A stretch of DNA of 64,000 bases from an uncultured Sutterella sp. (GCA_900545275.1 UQYG01000001.1:1-64000); one strand, 5' to 3'; numbered from the stretch's first letter, positions 17,119-26,436 are shown. Translations and numbers: made by a program. The notes: a model not told the origin generated them from the sequence alone.

Positions 17119-19167
17119 TCAGTCTTCTTCCTTGCGTTGGTACTTCGAGGCGAGTTCCTGCTGCTTTTGGAAGGGAAGCGGCGCATAGTCCTCAAGTTCC
17201 ATGCTCCAGGAGCCCGAACCCTGCGTGAGCGCGTGCAGACGCGTCGCATAGCCGTCGAGCTCGGCAAGCGGAACGACGGCCGTGATTTCCATCAGACCGC
17301 CGGGCAGACTGTCGGTGCCCGAAACCTGACCGCGGCGGCTCGCGAGGTCGCCGGCAATGTCGCCCATGTAGTTTTCCGGCGCGACGATTTCAACGCGGAC
17401 GATCGGTTCGAGAATCTGCGGCGCGGCCTTGGCGAGCGCGTCGAGGAAGGCCTTGCGGCCGGCCGACACGAAGGCGACTTCCTTCGAGTCGACGGGGTGG
17501 TGCTTGCCGTCGTATACCGTCACGCGCAGGTCCTGCAGGGGATAGCCCGCGAGGTAGCCGGTGGCGAGCACTTCGCGCACGCCTTTTTCCACGGCGGGGA
17601 TCAGGTTGTACGGAATCACGCCGCCCTTGACCTGGTCGACGAATTCGAAGCCCTTGCCGCGTTCGAGCGGTTCCACACGCAGGTAGACTTCGCCGAACTG
17701 ACCGGCGCCGCCCGTCTGCTTCTTGTGGCGGGCGTGGCCTTCGGCGGGCTGACTGATCGTTTCGCGGTACGGAATCGACGGAGCCGTCGTTTCCACTTCC
17801 ACCTTGAAGTGCAGCTTCATGCGTTCGAGAATCGAACGTACGTGCATTTCCGTGATCCCGCGGATAACCGTTTCATTGAGCACCACGTCGTGGTCGACTT
17901 CCATGGTCGGGTCTTCGGCGAGCATCTTGTTGAGGGCGTCGGAAAGGCGGCTTTCGTCGCCGCGGCGCGCCGGACGGATGGCAAGGCCGAACATCGGCTT
18001 CGGGAAGCGGATCGGACGCATGCGAACGTCGGTGTGTTCGGGATCGCTGTGCAGGACCGAACCGTAGCGGAGTTCGTCGATCTTCGCTGCGGCGCCGATG
18101 TCGCCCGAGGTGAGAACGTCGGTTTCGGCGGTGTTCTTGCCCTGAAGAATAAGCGGGTGAGCAATCTTGATCGGCTTCTTGTTGTCGTCGACGTAGAGAA
18201 CGGAGTCCTTCGTGATCTGGCCCTGATGGACGCGGAAGACGCCGATCTTGCCGATGTACGGGTCGTTGACGATCTTGAAGACCTGCGCGATGACGGGGGC
18301 GTCCTTGTCGGGCTTCGTGGCGAAGGGCGTGCCGTCGCCTCGCACGAACAGCGCTTCGTTGGCTTCGGCCGGACTCGGAAGGTGACGGATGATGACCTTC
18401 ATGAAGTCGCGGATGCCGATGAGGTTCTTGGCCGACACGAAGCACACCGGGATGATGTGGCCTTCGCGCAACGCCTTCGTAATGAGCGGGTGGAGCGTGC
18501 GCGGGTCGACGGATCCCTGTTCGAGATAGCGTTCGAGCTGTTCGTCGTCCTCTTCCACGATGCGTTCGATGAAGGCGCGGTGCACGTCGGCGACGCTCAT
18601 GATGTCGGATTCGCCTTCTTCACGTTCGAAGCAGTCGATGACGTGCGCGTGGTTCTGCGTGGGAAGGTTGATCGGGAGGACGCCCGGACCCCAGATCGCC
18701 TGCATTTCGGCGAGGAGTTCCTCAAGGTTGGCTTCGGGGACGTCGAACTTGTTGACGACGATCATGCGGCAGAGCTTGCGCTCGGCAGCCATGTCCATCA
18801 TGCGCTGCGTGAAGAGGTCGACGCCCTTGGTGGCGTCGATGACGGCCGCGACGGACTTGACGGCGTCGAGCGCCGAGAGGTCTTGGCCGATGTAGTCGGG
18901 GTACCCCGGGGTGTCGAGCACGTGAATGCGCACGGGGGTGAGGTTCGGCATGGCCGTATCGATGTGGGCGACCGCCAGGCGGATGGAGTGTCCGACTTCC
19001 TTTTCCAGGGCGTCGTTGTCGCACATCGTGTTCCCGCGTTCGACCGTGCCGGGTTCGGGAATCATGCCGCTACGGTAGAGCATGGCTTCGATGAGGGTGG
19101 TCTTACCGCAGGAGCCGTGCCCTACCAGGGCTAGAGTACGGAGGTTTTCAGTCTGAAAGTAACTCAT
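17119..19167 (-). CDS. Elongation factor G-like GTPase (EF-G2 / FusA2 group)
   Basis: Five-domain EF-G architecture, 682 aa from ATG 19167 with GGGAGAAG 5 nt upstream. G1 is GHGSCGKTT (about 16-24), G3 DTPGYPDY, G4 NKFD, G5 SAKN. Domain IV has ARHKKQTGGAGQFGEV, matching the EF-G signature. The GHxGxGKT-like P-loop instead of AHIDAGKTT and DTPGYPDY instead of DTPGHVDF place it with EF-G-like (EF-G2) proteins, not the str-operon EF-G. Not linked to rpsL/rpsG/tuf. Exact role (ribosome recycling or stress translocation) is unknown for this group. Confidence 0.88.
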   Translation of the reverse strand: MSYFQTENLRTLALVGHGSCGKTTLIEAMLYRSGMIPEPGTVERGNTMCDNDALEKEVGHSIRLAVAHIDTAMPNLTPVRIHVLDTPGYPDYIGQDLSALDAVKSVAAVIDATKGVDLFTQRMMDMAAERKLCRMIVVNKFDVPEANLEELLAEMQAIWGPGVLPINLPTQNHAHVIDCFEREEGESDIMSVADVHRAFIERIVEEDDEQLERYLEQGSVDPRTLHPLITKALREGHIIPVCFVSAKNLIGIRDFMKVIIRHLPSPAEANEALFVRGDGTPFATKPDKDAPVIAQVFKIVNDPYIGKIGVFRVHQGQITKDSVLYVDDNKKPIKIAHPLILQGKNTAETDVLTSGDIGAAAKIDELRYGSVLHSDPEHTDVRMRPIRFPKPMFGLAIRPARRGDESRLSDALNKMLAEDPTMEVDHDVVLNETVIRGITEMHVRSILERMKLHFKVEVETTAPSIPYRETISQPAEGHARHKKQTGGAGQFGEVYLRVEPLERGKGFEFVDQVKGGVIPYNLIPAVEKGVREVLATGYLAGYPLQDLRVTVYDGKHHPVDSKEVAFVSAGRKAFLDALAKAAPQILEPIVRVEIVAPENYMGDIAGDLASRRGQVSGTDSLPGGLMEITAVVPLAELDGYATRLHALTQGSGSWSMELEDYAPLPFQKQQELASKYQRKEED

Positions 19168-19337
19168 TGCGCTTCTCCCTTTGTAGTCGAGTGCATGTCC
19201 AACCATTTTGCCCCCTGTTCCCCAGTATCCGAAGGGCTTTTTTGAGGGGGTTTGACATTTGGCGAAGGATATGCAAATAGAGTTGCGGAGGAAAGGAAAA
19301 AAGCACAAACTGAGAAATTGGGTTCCGTTTTTTCGAG

Positions 19338-20687
19338 TCAGCGAGGAAGGAAAATCGTCACGCACAACCCGGGGTCGGCGTTTTCTGCGCGGATCGTGCC
19401 GCGGTGGCGTTCCACCGCACGCCGTGCGATGGCGAGTCCGAGACCGAACCCTGTGCCCGAGCGTTGTGTTTCACCCCGGAAAAAGGGTTGGAACATGTCG
19501 GTGAGATCTTTGGGCGCGACGCCCGGCCCCCGATCGCGGCAAATCCAGCGGATGCCGTCGGCGTCCTCCGTGAGGGTCACGTCGATGACCGATCCGTCGG
19601 GCGCATGGCGCAGGGCATTTCGAAGAATGTTCTCGAAGGCTCGAGAGAGAAGCAACCGGTTGTGCGCAAAACGAACCTCCTCCGGAACGTTTTCTTGCAA
19701 GGTGACGTTTCTGTCCTGCGCTTCGAAGCGGACCGCATCGTCCACTTCTCGGACGACTTCGTCGAGAGCCATATCCTCAAAGCGCAGACTTGCCCTCGCG
19801 TCGAACCGGGCGTAGGTGAGAAGATCGTCGACCAACCGGTCGATTTCGGCCACTTCCTTTTCAATGCGGGCGAGCGACTGAGGGACGCGTACCGGATCCC
19901 GGTCCGCGAGCGCCAGGGCGACGTTGATGCGGGCAAGCGGACTGCGGATTTCATGACTGACGTCGTGAAAGAGCCTTTGTTGGCGATTGATGAGTGCCTG
20001 AATCTCTTCGGCCATGTCGTCGAAGATCACGGCGAGTTGAGCGATGTCGGCGTCGTCCTTCCGGAGTTTTTCCGCGATTCGCGTTTGCAGTTCACCGCGC
20101 GCGAAGGTCCGCATGGCTTCGTTGAGTTCTTCGAGCGGTCGGGTGAAGCGTCTCGCCAGGTACCAGCTCACGAGAACGATGAGAAGAAGCGCGCAGGAGA
20201 GCGTGAGGCCGAGCGGAAAGTGCGTCAGATGCTTCGGCAGGGAGGGTGGATCCTGAATGCGAACGGCGAAGAGAAGGTAGTCGCCGTGGGACGTTGTGAT
20301 GCGTCGGACGGTGTCGGGCAAGGCGCCGGAGGAATTGGGGCCGAGAAACGAGCGGAGTTGTTCCAGCGCGCTTTCGGGAATTTCTCTCCCTAGAACGTCC
20401 CGCAGGGATTCGTCCGTGACGTAGAGAACCGACTCGAAGAAATAAGGACTTCTTTCGCGTAGCCAGTCGGCCGCAGCCTCGGGGCCGCCGTATCGAAGAA
20501 CTGAGGCGAGGGTGCCGAGAGAGCGTTGCGCAATGGGGCTGTCGCTAAGCTCCCCGATTCCGCTTCCCACGGGGCGTTGGAGGAAGTAGGCGACCGCCAC
20601 CACCACGCAGGCCGTGATGATGAAGACGGAGGTGAAGCTCAGGAAAAGCTTGCCGAAAAGCCCTCGTCTCGGTCGCCGCGAAAACAT
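19338..20687 (-). CDS. CpxA-like sensor histidine kinase
   Basis: Two transmembrane helices (about 14-36 and 176-198) enclose a periplasmic sensor of about 135 residues. A HAMP linker (RRFTRPLEELNEAMRTFARGEL), HisKA with the phosphorylated His in HDVSHEIRSPL, N box FENILRNALRHAP, G1 RDRGPGV, F box FQPFF and G2 GTGFGLGLAI follow. 449 aa. Lies 2 nt after the response regulator gene and belongs to the CpxA/EnvZ-type OmpR-partner kinases. Target and stimulus are inferred only from the adjacent efflux operon and envelope genes. Confidence 0.9.
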   Translation of the reverse strand: MFSRRPRRGLFGKLFLSFTSVFIITACVVVAVAYFLQRPVGSGIGELSDSPIAQRSLGTLASVLRYGGPEAAADWLRERSPYFFESVLYVTDESLRDVLGREIPESALEQLRSFLGPNSSGALPDTVRRITTSHGDYLLFAVRIQDPPSLPKHLTHFPLGLTLSCALLLIVLVSWYLARRFTRPLEELNEAMRTFARGELQTRIAEKLRKDDADIAQLAVIFDDMAEEIQALINRQQRLFHDVSHEIRSPLARINVALALADRDPVRVPQSLARIEKEVAEIDRLVDDLLTYARFDARASLRFEDMALDEVVREVDDAVRFEAQDRNVTLQENVPEEVRFAHNRLLLSRAFENILRNALRHAPDGSVIDVTLTEDADGIRWICRDRGPGVAPKDLTDMFQPFFRGETQRSGTGFGLGLAIARRAVERHRGTIRAENADPGLCVTIFLPR

Positions 20688-20689
20688 TT

Positions 20690-21403
20690 TCAGACTCCTT
20701 CGTCAACTCGGTCGACCAACTGATAACCGACGTTGCGGCGGTTGGCGACCTCGAGTCTGCCGTTGGTGCCCTGCGTCAGTTTGCGCCGTATCGAAGACAT
20801 GTGCACGTCGATCGTGCGGTCCTTGGACTGACGCACGCGACCGAGCGCCTTGATGTAGAGCGTTTCCTTGGAAACGGGTGCGCCTTTGGCCTGAACGAGC
20901 TGCAGCATGATGGAGAACTCCGTTCCGGTGAGGGGAATTTCCTCTTCGCCGTAGCGGCAGGTGCGCCTTGCGACATTGAGCTTCAAGTCCTTCCACGAGA
21001 TGTCCGCCGACTGGTGCGAGGCGTTCTGGGTGCGGCGCAGAATCGCCTGGATACGCGCGGAGATTTCTCTCGGGGGACAGGGTTTCGGAACGTAGTCGTC
21101 CGCGCCGAGTTCGAGTCCGATGATGCGGTCGACGGGATCGCCCCGCGCCGTCAGCATGAGCACAGGGACGTGCGATTTTTCGCGCAGAACCTTCAGGACT
21201 TCAATGCCGTTCATTTCGGGCATCATCACGTCGAGAATCACCAGATCGAAGGCTCCGGACTCGAACTTGCGGATGCCCTCGGGACCGCTGTACGCGGGCG
21301 TCACCAACATGTTGTCGAGGGAAAGGTAGTCCGAGAGGAGCGTGACCAAATCCACATCGTCGTCAATGAAAAGGATGCGGGCAACGGGAATTTGTTCCAA
21401 CAT
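20690..21403 (-). CDS. OmpR/CpxR-family response regulator
   Basis: Receiver domain 1-125 with acidic pocket IDDDVD, phospho-acceptor Asp in LVILDVMMPEMNG, Thr in LTARG and Lys in YVPKPCPPRE, then a winged-helix DNA-binding domain (about 140-232) ending in NRRNVGYQLV. 237 aa. First gene of a two-gene operon with its kinase. Divergent from the efflux operon across a 332-nt spacer containing TTCGTAAC inverted repeats (21612-21643), which may be its binding sites. Cys replaces the usual Phe after KP in the receiver. Confidence 0.92.
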   Translation of the reverse strand: MLEQIPVARILFIDDDVDLVTLLSDYLSLDNMLVTPAYSGPEGIRKFESGAFDLVILDVMMPEMNGIEVLKVLREKSHVPVLMLTARGDPVDRIIGLELGADDYVPKPCPPREISARIQAILRRTQNASHQSADISWKDLKLNVARRTCRYGEEEIPLTGTEFSIMLQLVQAKGAPVSKETLYIKALGRVRQSKDRTIDVHMSSIRRKLTQGTNGRLEVANRRNVGYQLVDRVDEGV

Positions 21404-21552
21404 GGCCTTGAATTGTCATTTTGGTCAGAAAACAAAAGGGGGCGGAGGTTCGGCTGGCGTTTTTTGTTTCGGGCCGGCGGAGGGCCGCTTCCCTTGTGCG
21501 GAGGGTTTGTTGGTAGTGTAGCAATAGTGTGCGAATCGCGCTTTCTTACCGT

Positions 21553-21566
21553 GTTCGTAATCGAAC
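21553..21566. promoter_or_regulatory. Palindromic TTCGTAA-containing site before the efflux operon
   Basis: GTTCGTAATCGAAC, 5-bp inverted arms GTTCG/CGAAC around TAAT. Shares TTCGTAA(T/C)CGA with 21612-21622. Lies between the divergent regulator and efflux genes. Confidence 0.5.
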
Positions 21567-21611
21567 GCTCAGGGAAAAACGCGAGAATGAAAATGGGACC
21601 GTTCGGGGTAA

Positions 21612-21643
21612 TTCGTAACCGATCGGGGGGCTTTTGTTACGAA
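21612..21643. promoter_or_regulatory. Inverted repeat TTCGTAAC-N16-GTTACGAA, candidate operator
   Basis: Perfect 8-bp arms at 21612-21619 and 21636-21643, 93-124 nt before the efflux operon start. Together with the site at 21553 this gives three TTCGTAA cores in 91 nt. Candidate site for the adjacent OmpR-family regulator; inference. The rest of the 332-nt spacer (21404-21735) shows no gene and no clear -35/-10 pair. Confidence 0.55.
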
Positions 21644-21735
21644 GGCTCTCCTTTCCTTAACCTCCAATACGTGACAATAACCGTGAGGGAAGTGCCGCAG
21701 CGCTTCCGAAGAAAACAGACGAAGAAGGAGCAGAG

Positions 21736-23166
21736 GTGATTTTTGTGAAGCGTCGCTTGATTCGCGCCTTGTCGGTGCTTGCGGCGGCGGGTGCTCTGAC
21801 GGGATGCGCCGTACAGTCGGAAAACTGGGCGGTCCTGTCGGAGCCCTTGACGCCGGCGAACTGGAGTCATCCTGCGCCGCAGGGATCCGAGACGTTCGAA
21901 ACCGAGGCGTTTTGGGCGGCTTGGAACGATTCCGTGCTTGACGCGCTCGTTCGCAGGGCGGTCGAAAACAATACGGACGTTCTCTCGGCTCTTGCCAATC
22001 TGAGGGCTGCCCGCGCGCAGGTGACGAGCGCCACGTCCGCGCTCTTTCCGAGTTTCTCGGGTGGAGGCAACGGACGCACCACGCGTACGTCGGGCAATCA
22101 AACCGAATCCTGGCAGGCGGCTCTTTCGGGCGAGTGGACGATCAACTTGGCGGGGCGCGAGTACCGTCTGAATTCGTCGGCCGAGTGGAGCGCGCTCGCC
22201 TCCTGGCTTACGGTAAAAGACGTCGAGGCGGCCGTGGCAGCGGAAACTGCGCAGGCCTACGTCAATCTGCGCTCCGCTCAGATCAACCGCCGTATCGTCG
22301 AGGACAGCATCCGAAACTACCGGGAAAATGAACAGCTCGCCCGTTGGCAGGTGGCGGCGGGACTCGCCACTGCGAGCGACGCGGAAGACGCCATTTCGCA
22401 GTTGCGCAGCGCCGAGGCACGACTGCCGGAGATCGATCGCGGCATTCAGGAGTACAAGAACGCCCTGGCGCGGCTGACGGTACTGTCGCCCGAAGCGTTG
22501 CCCGAATCGCTATCCGACGCCGGTGCCGAGCTTCCGACAGTGCCTGAAGGTCTCGCCGTGCGGCTACCCGCCGACACGCTGCGGCAACGCCCTGACGTGC
22601 GCGGTGCGGAAATGCAGCTGCGAAGCGCGGCCGAGGCGGTTGACGCGGCCGAGGCAGCCTACTTCCCGAGCCTTTCGCTTTCGGGGTCGTTGGGCACGCA
22701 GGCGGCGACGATCGGTATGCTCGGGGCTTCGGGAACGGGCATCGCGACCCTTGTCGGAGGACTCAGTATGCCGCTTCTCAATTGGGGCGGTCTTGTGGCG
22801 CAGGAAGAGTCGGCTCGGGCCACGCTCGACTCGGCGAAGGCCAACTATCTCGCCGTCGTGACGGGTGCATTGGAGGAAACGGACAACGCCCTCACGGGAA
22901 TCAGGTCTTCGGAAGAACGTGTGCGGCGCCTCTCCGAGGCGGTCGAGCACGCGGAGGTTTCCAATCAGCTTGCGCGTCTCGAGTACGAATCGGGAATAGG
23001 CGACTATCTGACCCTTCTCTCCTCCGAGCGCACGCTTCTCATGGCTCGTGAGACGGCGCTTGCGAACGACACGAATCGAGTCAACTACTACATCATGCTC
23101 TATCGGGCTCTGGGGGGCGGTTGGACGCCCGAAAACGGCCCGGACACGGAAAGCGGTAAGGAATGA
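21736..23166 (+). CDS. Outer-membrane efflux lipoprotein (NodT/OprM type)
   Basis: TolC-family channel. Lipobox LTGC at about residues 22-25 predicts lipid anchoring, then two outer-membrane-efflux repeats with long coiled helices (DALVRRAVENNTDVLSALANLRAARAQ and PADTLRQRPDVRGAEMQLRSAAEAV). 476 aa. Start is GTG 21736 with AAGGAG 5 nt upstream; GTG 21745 is an alternative. First gene of a four-gene efflux operon, overlapping macA by 4 nt (ATGA). Confidence 0.9.
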   Translation: MIFVKRRLIRALSVLAAAGALTGCAVQSENWAVLSEPLTPANWSHPAPQGSETFETEAFWAAWNDSVLDALVRRAVENNTDVLSALANLRAARAQVTSATSALFPSFSGGGNGRTTRTSGNQTESWQAALSGEWTINLAGREYRLNSSAEWSALASWLTVKDVEAAVAAETAQAYVNLRSAQINRRIVEDSIRNYRENEQLARWQVAAGLATASDAEDAISQLRSAEARLPEIDRGIQEYKNALARLTVLSPEALPESLSDAGAELPTVPEGLAVRLPADTLRQRPDVRGAEMQLRSAAEAVDAAEAAYFPSLSLSGSLGTQAATIGMLGASGTGIATLVGGLSMPLLNWGGLVAQEESARATLDSAKANYLAVVTGALEETDNALTGIRSSEERVRRLSEAVEHAEVSNQLARLEYESGIGDYLTLLSSERTLLMARETALANDTNRVNYYIMLYRALGGGWTPENGPDTESGKE

Positions 23167-24449
23167 CGATGGCGGACAAGAATGCAAAGAAAGAAGCCGT
23201 AAAGAAACTCGGTCTCGATGCGGCGATAGTACCGTGGTACAAGCGCGTTCTCTATTGGGGAGCGGGCCTCGCGGTTGTCGGTGCCGTGGGGTACTTCGGC
23301 TGGCAGGCCACGCAGAAGACGGAGGTCGTGACGTTCGTGACGGAGGACGCCCGCGTCGGCGACATTACGGTCACCGTGACGGCGGACGGCACGCTCAAGC
23401 CCCTTCGCACGGTGTCGCTCGGATCGGAACTTTCCGGCATTGTGCGAAAGGTGAACGTCGACGTGAATGATCCGATCCAAAGTGGTCAGACACTGATTGA
23501 ACTCGACCGGGCCAATCTTCTGGCCCGCGTCGCAAGCGGGGAGGCGGGGTTGCAGTCGGCCAAGGCGTCGCTCGCTCAGGCCGAGGCGCAGCTCAACGAG
23601 GCCCAGGTCCGCTACGACCGGCAGCTCGAACTCCATCGTCTCTCGGGCGGGCGCATGCCGGCCAAGACAGATCTCGAAACGCAAAAGGCGACCGTTCTCA
23701 CCGCCAAGGCGACGGTCGAAGTTGCCCGCGCAAGCATTGCCGACGCGGAGGCGACGCTATCGACCGCCAAGACGGACCTCTCCAAGGCCGAAATCAAGTC
23801 GCCGATCGACGGCGTCGTGCTCGCACGCACCGTCGAGCCGGGGTACGCCGTGGCGGCGAGTCTGCAGGCCGTGGAACTTCTGTCGCTGGCGACCGATTTG
23901 CGCACGCTCGAGTTGCAGGTGGACGTCGACGAAGCCGACATTGGCGTGGTGGCGGCCGGACAGGACGCCTACTTCACGGTGAGCGCCTACCCGAACCGGC
24001 GTTTCGCCGCGACGCTCAAGAAGGTTGCCTTCGGAGCGACCACCACGGAAAACGTCGTGACCTACACGACCTACCTCGACGTGGACAACACGGAACTTCT
24101 CCTTCGTCCGGGCATGACCGCCTCCGCCACGATTCTCACGGCGCAAAAGGACGACGTGCTGTTGGTGCCGAATTCGGCCCTTCGCTTCAAGCCCCGCACT
24201 ACCGAGAAGAAGGGCGGAAGCGCCGTGATGATGGGGCCGCCTCACCGCATGGGTTCGAGCAAGACCGTGCGCGACGAAGTGCAACACGGCGAGCGCGAAC
24301 GCACGCTCTATGTTCTGCGCGACGGCAAACCCGTGGAGGCCAAGGTCGTCACGGGTCTCACCGACGGTACGAGAACGGAAATCGTGTCTGGAGAAATCCG
24401 GGAGGGCGACAAGATCATCGTCGATCAGCGCCGTTCGGAAGACGCGTGA
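23163..24449 (+). CDS. macA: MacA-type periplasmic adaptor (membrane fusion protein)
   Basis: Links the inner-membrane MacB complex to the outer-membrane channel. One transmembrane helix (about 31-50), lipoyl halves (VTADGTLKPLRTVSLGSELSGIV and KSPIDGVVLARTVEPG), a helical hairpin between them with Ala-rich coiled coil (about 120-205), and beta-barrel/MP domains. 428 aa. The insert around MGPPHRMGSSK (about 355-365) is a Met/His-containing flexible loop. Overlaps the channel gene; 10 nt before the ATPase gene. Confidence 0.92.
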   Translation: MTMADKNAKKEAVKKLGLDAAIVPWYKRVLYWGAGLAVVGAVGYFGWQATQKTEVVTFVTEDARVGDITVTVTADGTLKPLRTVSLGSELSGIVRKVNVDVNDPIQSGQTLIELDRANLLARVASGEAGLQSAKASLAQAEAQLNEAQVRYDRQLELHRLSGGRMPAKTDLETQKATVLTAKATVEVARASIADAEATLSTAKTDLSKAEIKSPIDGVVLARTVEPGYAVAASLQAVELLSLATDLRTLELQVDVDEADIGVVAAGQDAYFTVSAYPNRRFAATLKKVAFGATTTENVVTYTTYLDVDNTELLLRPGMTASATILTAQKDDVLLVPNSALRFKPRTTEKKGGSAVMMGPPHRMGSSKTVRDEVQHGERERTLYVLRDGKPVEAKVVTGLTDGTRTEIVSGEIREGDKIIVDQRRSEDA

Positions 24450-24459
24450 CGGAGAGGAT

Positions 24460-25173
24460 ATGAATAATGTCGACATAAAGGCGCCTTTGGTTGAGTTTCG
24501 TGATATTCACAAGCGTTACGGCGTGGGAGTCGCGGCCTTTGAGGCGTTGAAAGGCGTGAGTTTCCGTATCGACGAGGGAGAATTCGTGGCAATCATGGGG
24601 CCTTCGGGTTCCGGGAAATCCACGACGATGAACATTATCGGCGCACTCGACCGCCCGACGGCCGGGGAGTACCTTTTTGACGGCGTGCATGTGGAGGGGC
24701 TTTCGCGGGATCAGCTCGCCATGCTTCGCCGCTATCACCTCGGCTTTGTCTTTCAGGGCTTCAATCTGCTCGCCCGAACGACGGCGCTCGAAAACGTCGA
24801 ACTGCCGCTTCTCTACCGAGGACTTCCGCGCGTCGAGCGACACGAAAAGGCCATGGAGGCCCTCGACCGCGTGGGACTTGCCGATTGGTCGCAGCACACG
24901 CCTTCGGAACTCTCGGGCGGTCAGCAGCAACGCGTCGCCATCGCTCGAGCTCTGGTGACGCATCCCCGTCTCCTTCTGGCGGACGAACCGACCGGGAGCC
25001 TGGACAGTGCGCGAAGCGTGGAGATTATGGAACTCCTTACGGAACTGAATCGCGAGGACGGCATCACGATCGCGCTCGTGACGCACGAACCGGACATGGC
25101 GAAGTTCGCGAGGCGCCATCTTCTTTTTCGCGACGGTGAACTCATCTCGGACACCGTGGGAGGGTTGCCATGA
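24460..25173 (+). CDS. MacB-type ABC transporter ATPase subunit
   Basis: LolD/MacB-family ATPase: Walker A GPSGSGKST, Q-loop VFQGFNLL, signature LSGGQQQR, Walker B LLLADEPTGSLD, H-loop VTHEPDMA. 237 aa from ATG 24460, preceded by GGAGAGG; the open frame upstream overlaps macA and is not used. In E. coli MacB ATPase and permease are fused; here they are two genes overlapping by 4 nt (ATGA). Confidence 0.92.
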   Translation: MNNVDIKAPLVEFRDIHKRYGVGVAAFEALKGVSFRIDEGEFVAIMGPSGSGKSTTMNIIGALDRPTAGEYLFDGVHVEGLSRDQLAMLRRYHLGFVFQGFNLLARTTALENVELPLLYRGLPRVERHEKAMEALDRVGLADWSQHTPSELSGGQQQRVAIARALVTHPRLLLADEPTGSLDSARSVEIMELLTELNREDGITIALVTHEPDMAKFARRHLLFRDGELISDTVGGLP

Positions 25174-26378
25174 TAGGAAACGCCTTTTTACTTGCCATTC
25201 GTCAGATCGCGCGCAATCCGATGCGAAGTCTCCTGACGGTGCTCGGCGTCGTGATCGGCGTGGCTGCGGTCGTCACGATGGTGACGGTCGGCAACGGCGC
25301 GAGCAGCGCGATTCGCGAACAGATCGAATCCTTCGGAAACAATCAGCTAATGTTGCGCCCGGGCATGCGCCTCGGTCCAGGGCAGGCGGTGGGCGCTCCT
25401 GACTTCAAACTCGCGGACGTGCGGGCGCTCGCCACGCAGATCGCCGGGATCGAAGGGGTGGCTCCGCAAACTTCAAGAACCGTCACGGTGGTCGGGAACG
25501 GTCGGAACTGGTCGACGAGCATCATCGGCACGACGAACGCCTACTTTGACATCGACAACCGCACGCTGGCGGAAGGCCGGTATTTCGAAGACGGGGAAAT
25601 TCAGTCGGGCGCCGCCGTGTGCGTGATCGGCGAAACGATTCGCCGGGAACTCTTCGGCGAAAACAGTTCGGTCATCGGAGCGAGCATCCGAACCGGGGGC
25701 TTTTCCTGTCGCGTGATCGGTTTGCTCGCCGCCAAAGGTAGCGCCGCCATGGGAGGCGATCAGGACGACCTCCTCGTGATGCCCCTTCAGACGGTGCAGC
25801 GCCGTCTTCTCGGCAAGCCCCGCGTAGGCTCCCTCCTGCTGCGCATGAACGCGGACTCGGACCGCGAACGCATCAAGGAGGCCGTACGCGATCTCATGCG
25901 CGAACGGCGGTCGCTCTCGGCCGAGGACGACGACAATTTCCAGTTGCTCGACACGGCCGAAATCGCCGAAAAAGTCGCATCGACGACGAACATCATGACG
26001 ACGCTTCTTGCCGCCGTGGCGGCGGTGAGTCTCCTCGTGGGCGGGATCGGGATCATGAACATCATGCTCGTGTCCGTCACCGAAAGAACGCGTGAAATCG
26101 GCATTCGCCTTGCCATTGGCGCACTCGAGCGCGAAGTGCTCATGCAGTTTCTAATCGAGTCGCTCATGCTCGGCGTGTTGGGAGGCGTCCTGGGACTCCT
26201 TCTCGCCTTCGGCGCATCGAAGGGGCTCGCCTACGTGATGGAGGTTCCCTTCCTCTTCAGTCCGGGAATCAATCTGCTCGCCTTCGGCGTTTCCGCCCTG
26301 ACGGGCGTGATCTTCGGGTTCTTCCCCGCGCGAAGGGCCGCAAAGCTGGATCCCATCGACGCCGTGCGGCATGAATGA
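25170..26378 (+). CDS. MacB-type ABC transporter permease subunit
   Basis: FtsX/MacB_PCD permease: N-terminal transmembrane helix (LLTVLGVVIGVAAVVTMVTV) with the typical IRQIARNPMRS start, a periplasmic domain of about 220 residues, then three C-terminal helices from about residue 270 (SLLVGGIGIMNIMLVSVTERTREIG is the family hallmark). 402 aa. Works with the ATPase, MacA and the outer-membrane channel as a mechanotransducing exporter; likely cargo includes macrolides, peptides or glycolipids, not determinable here. Ends before a bidirectional terminator. Confidence 0.92.
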   Translation: MIGNAFLLAIRQIARNPMRSLLTVLGVVIGVAAVVTMVTVGNGASSAIREQIESFGNNQLMLRPGMRLGPGQAVGAPDFKLADVRALATQIAGIEGVAPQTSRTVTVVGNGRNWSTSIIGTTNAYFDIDNRTLAEGRYFEDGEIQSGAAVCVIGETIRRELFGENSSVIGASIRTGGFSCRVIGLLAAKGSAAMGGDQDDLLVMPLQTVQRRLLGKPRVGSLLLRMNADSDRERIKEAVRDLMRERRSLSAEDDDNFQLLDTAEIAEKVASTTNIMTTLLAAVAAVSLLVGGIGIMNIMLVSVTERTREIGIRLAIGALEREVLMQFLIESLMLGVLGGVLGLLLAFGASKGLAYVMEVPFLFSPGINLLAFGVSALTGVIFGFFPARRAAKLDPIDAVRHE

Positions 26379-26380
26379 CG

Positions 26381-26413
26381 AAAAAGGCCGGCGCCTCGGG
26401 CGTCGGCCTTTTT
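26381..26413. terminator. Bidirectional terminator between the efflux operon and ssb
   Basis: 15-nt arms AAAAAGGCCGGCGCC and GGCGTCGGCCTTTTT (one G-T pair) with loop TCG. It has A5 before and T5 after, so it can stop transcription from both the efflux operon and the convergent ssb gene. Confidence 0.9.
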
Positions 26414-26436
26414 GTCAGCGATCGAATCGTTATCGA

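Noticed and set aside
16963..19134. 723-codon forward frame opposite the EF-G-like gene
   Set aside because: No known domain; the opposing strand has complete G1-G5 motifs and a terminator.
19252..19280. TTGACA on the forward strand near 19252 as a promoter
   Set aside because: No matching -10 at 17 nt and no forward gene follows; only the EF-G-like and kinase genes flank it on the reverse strand.
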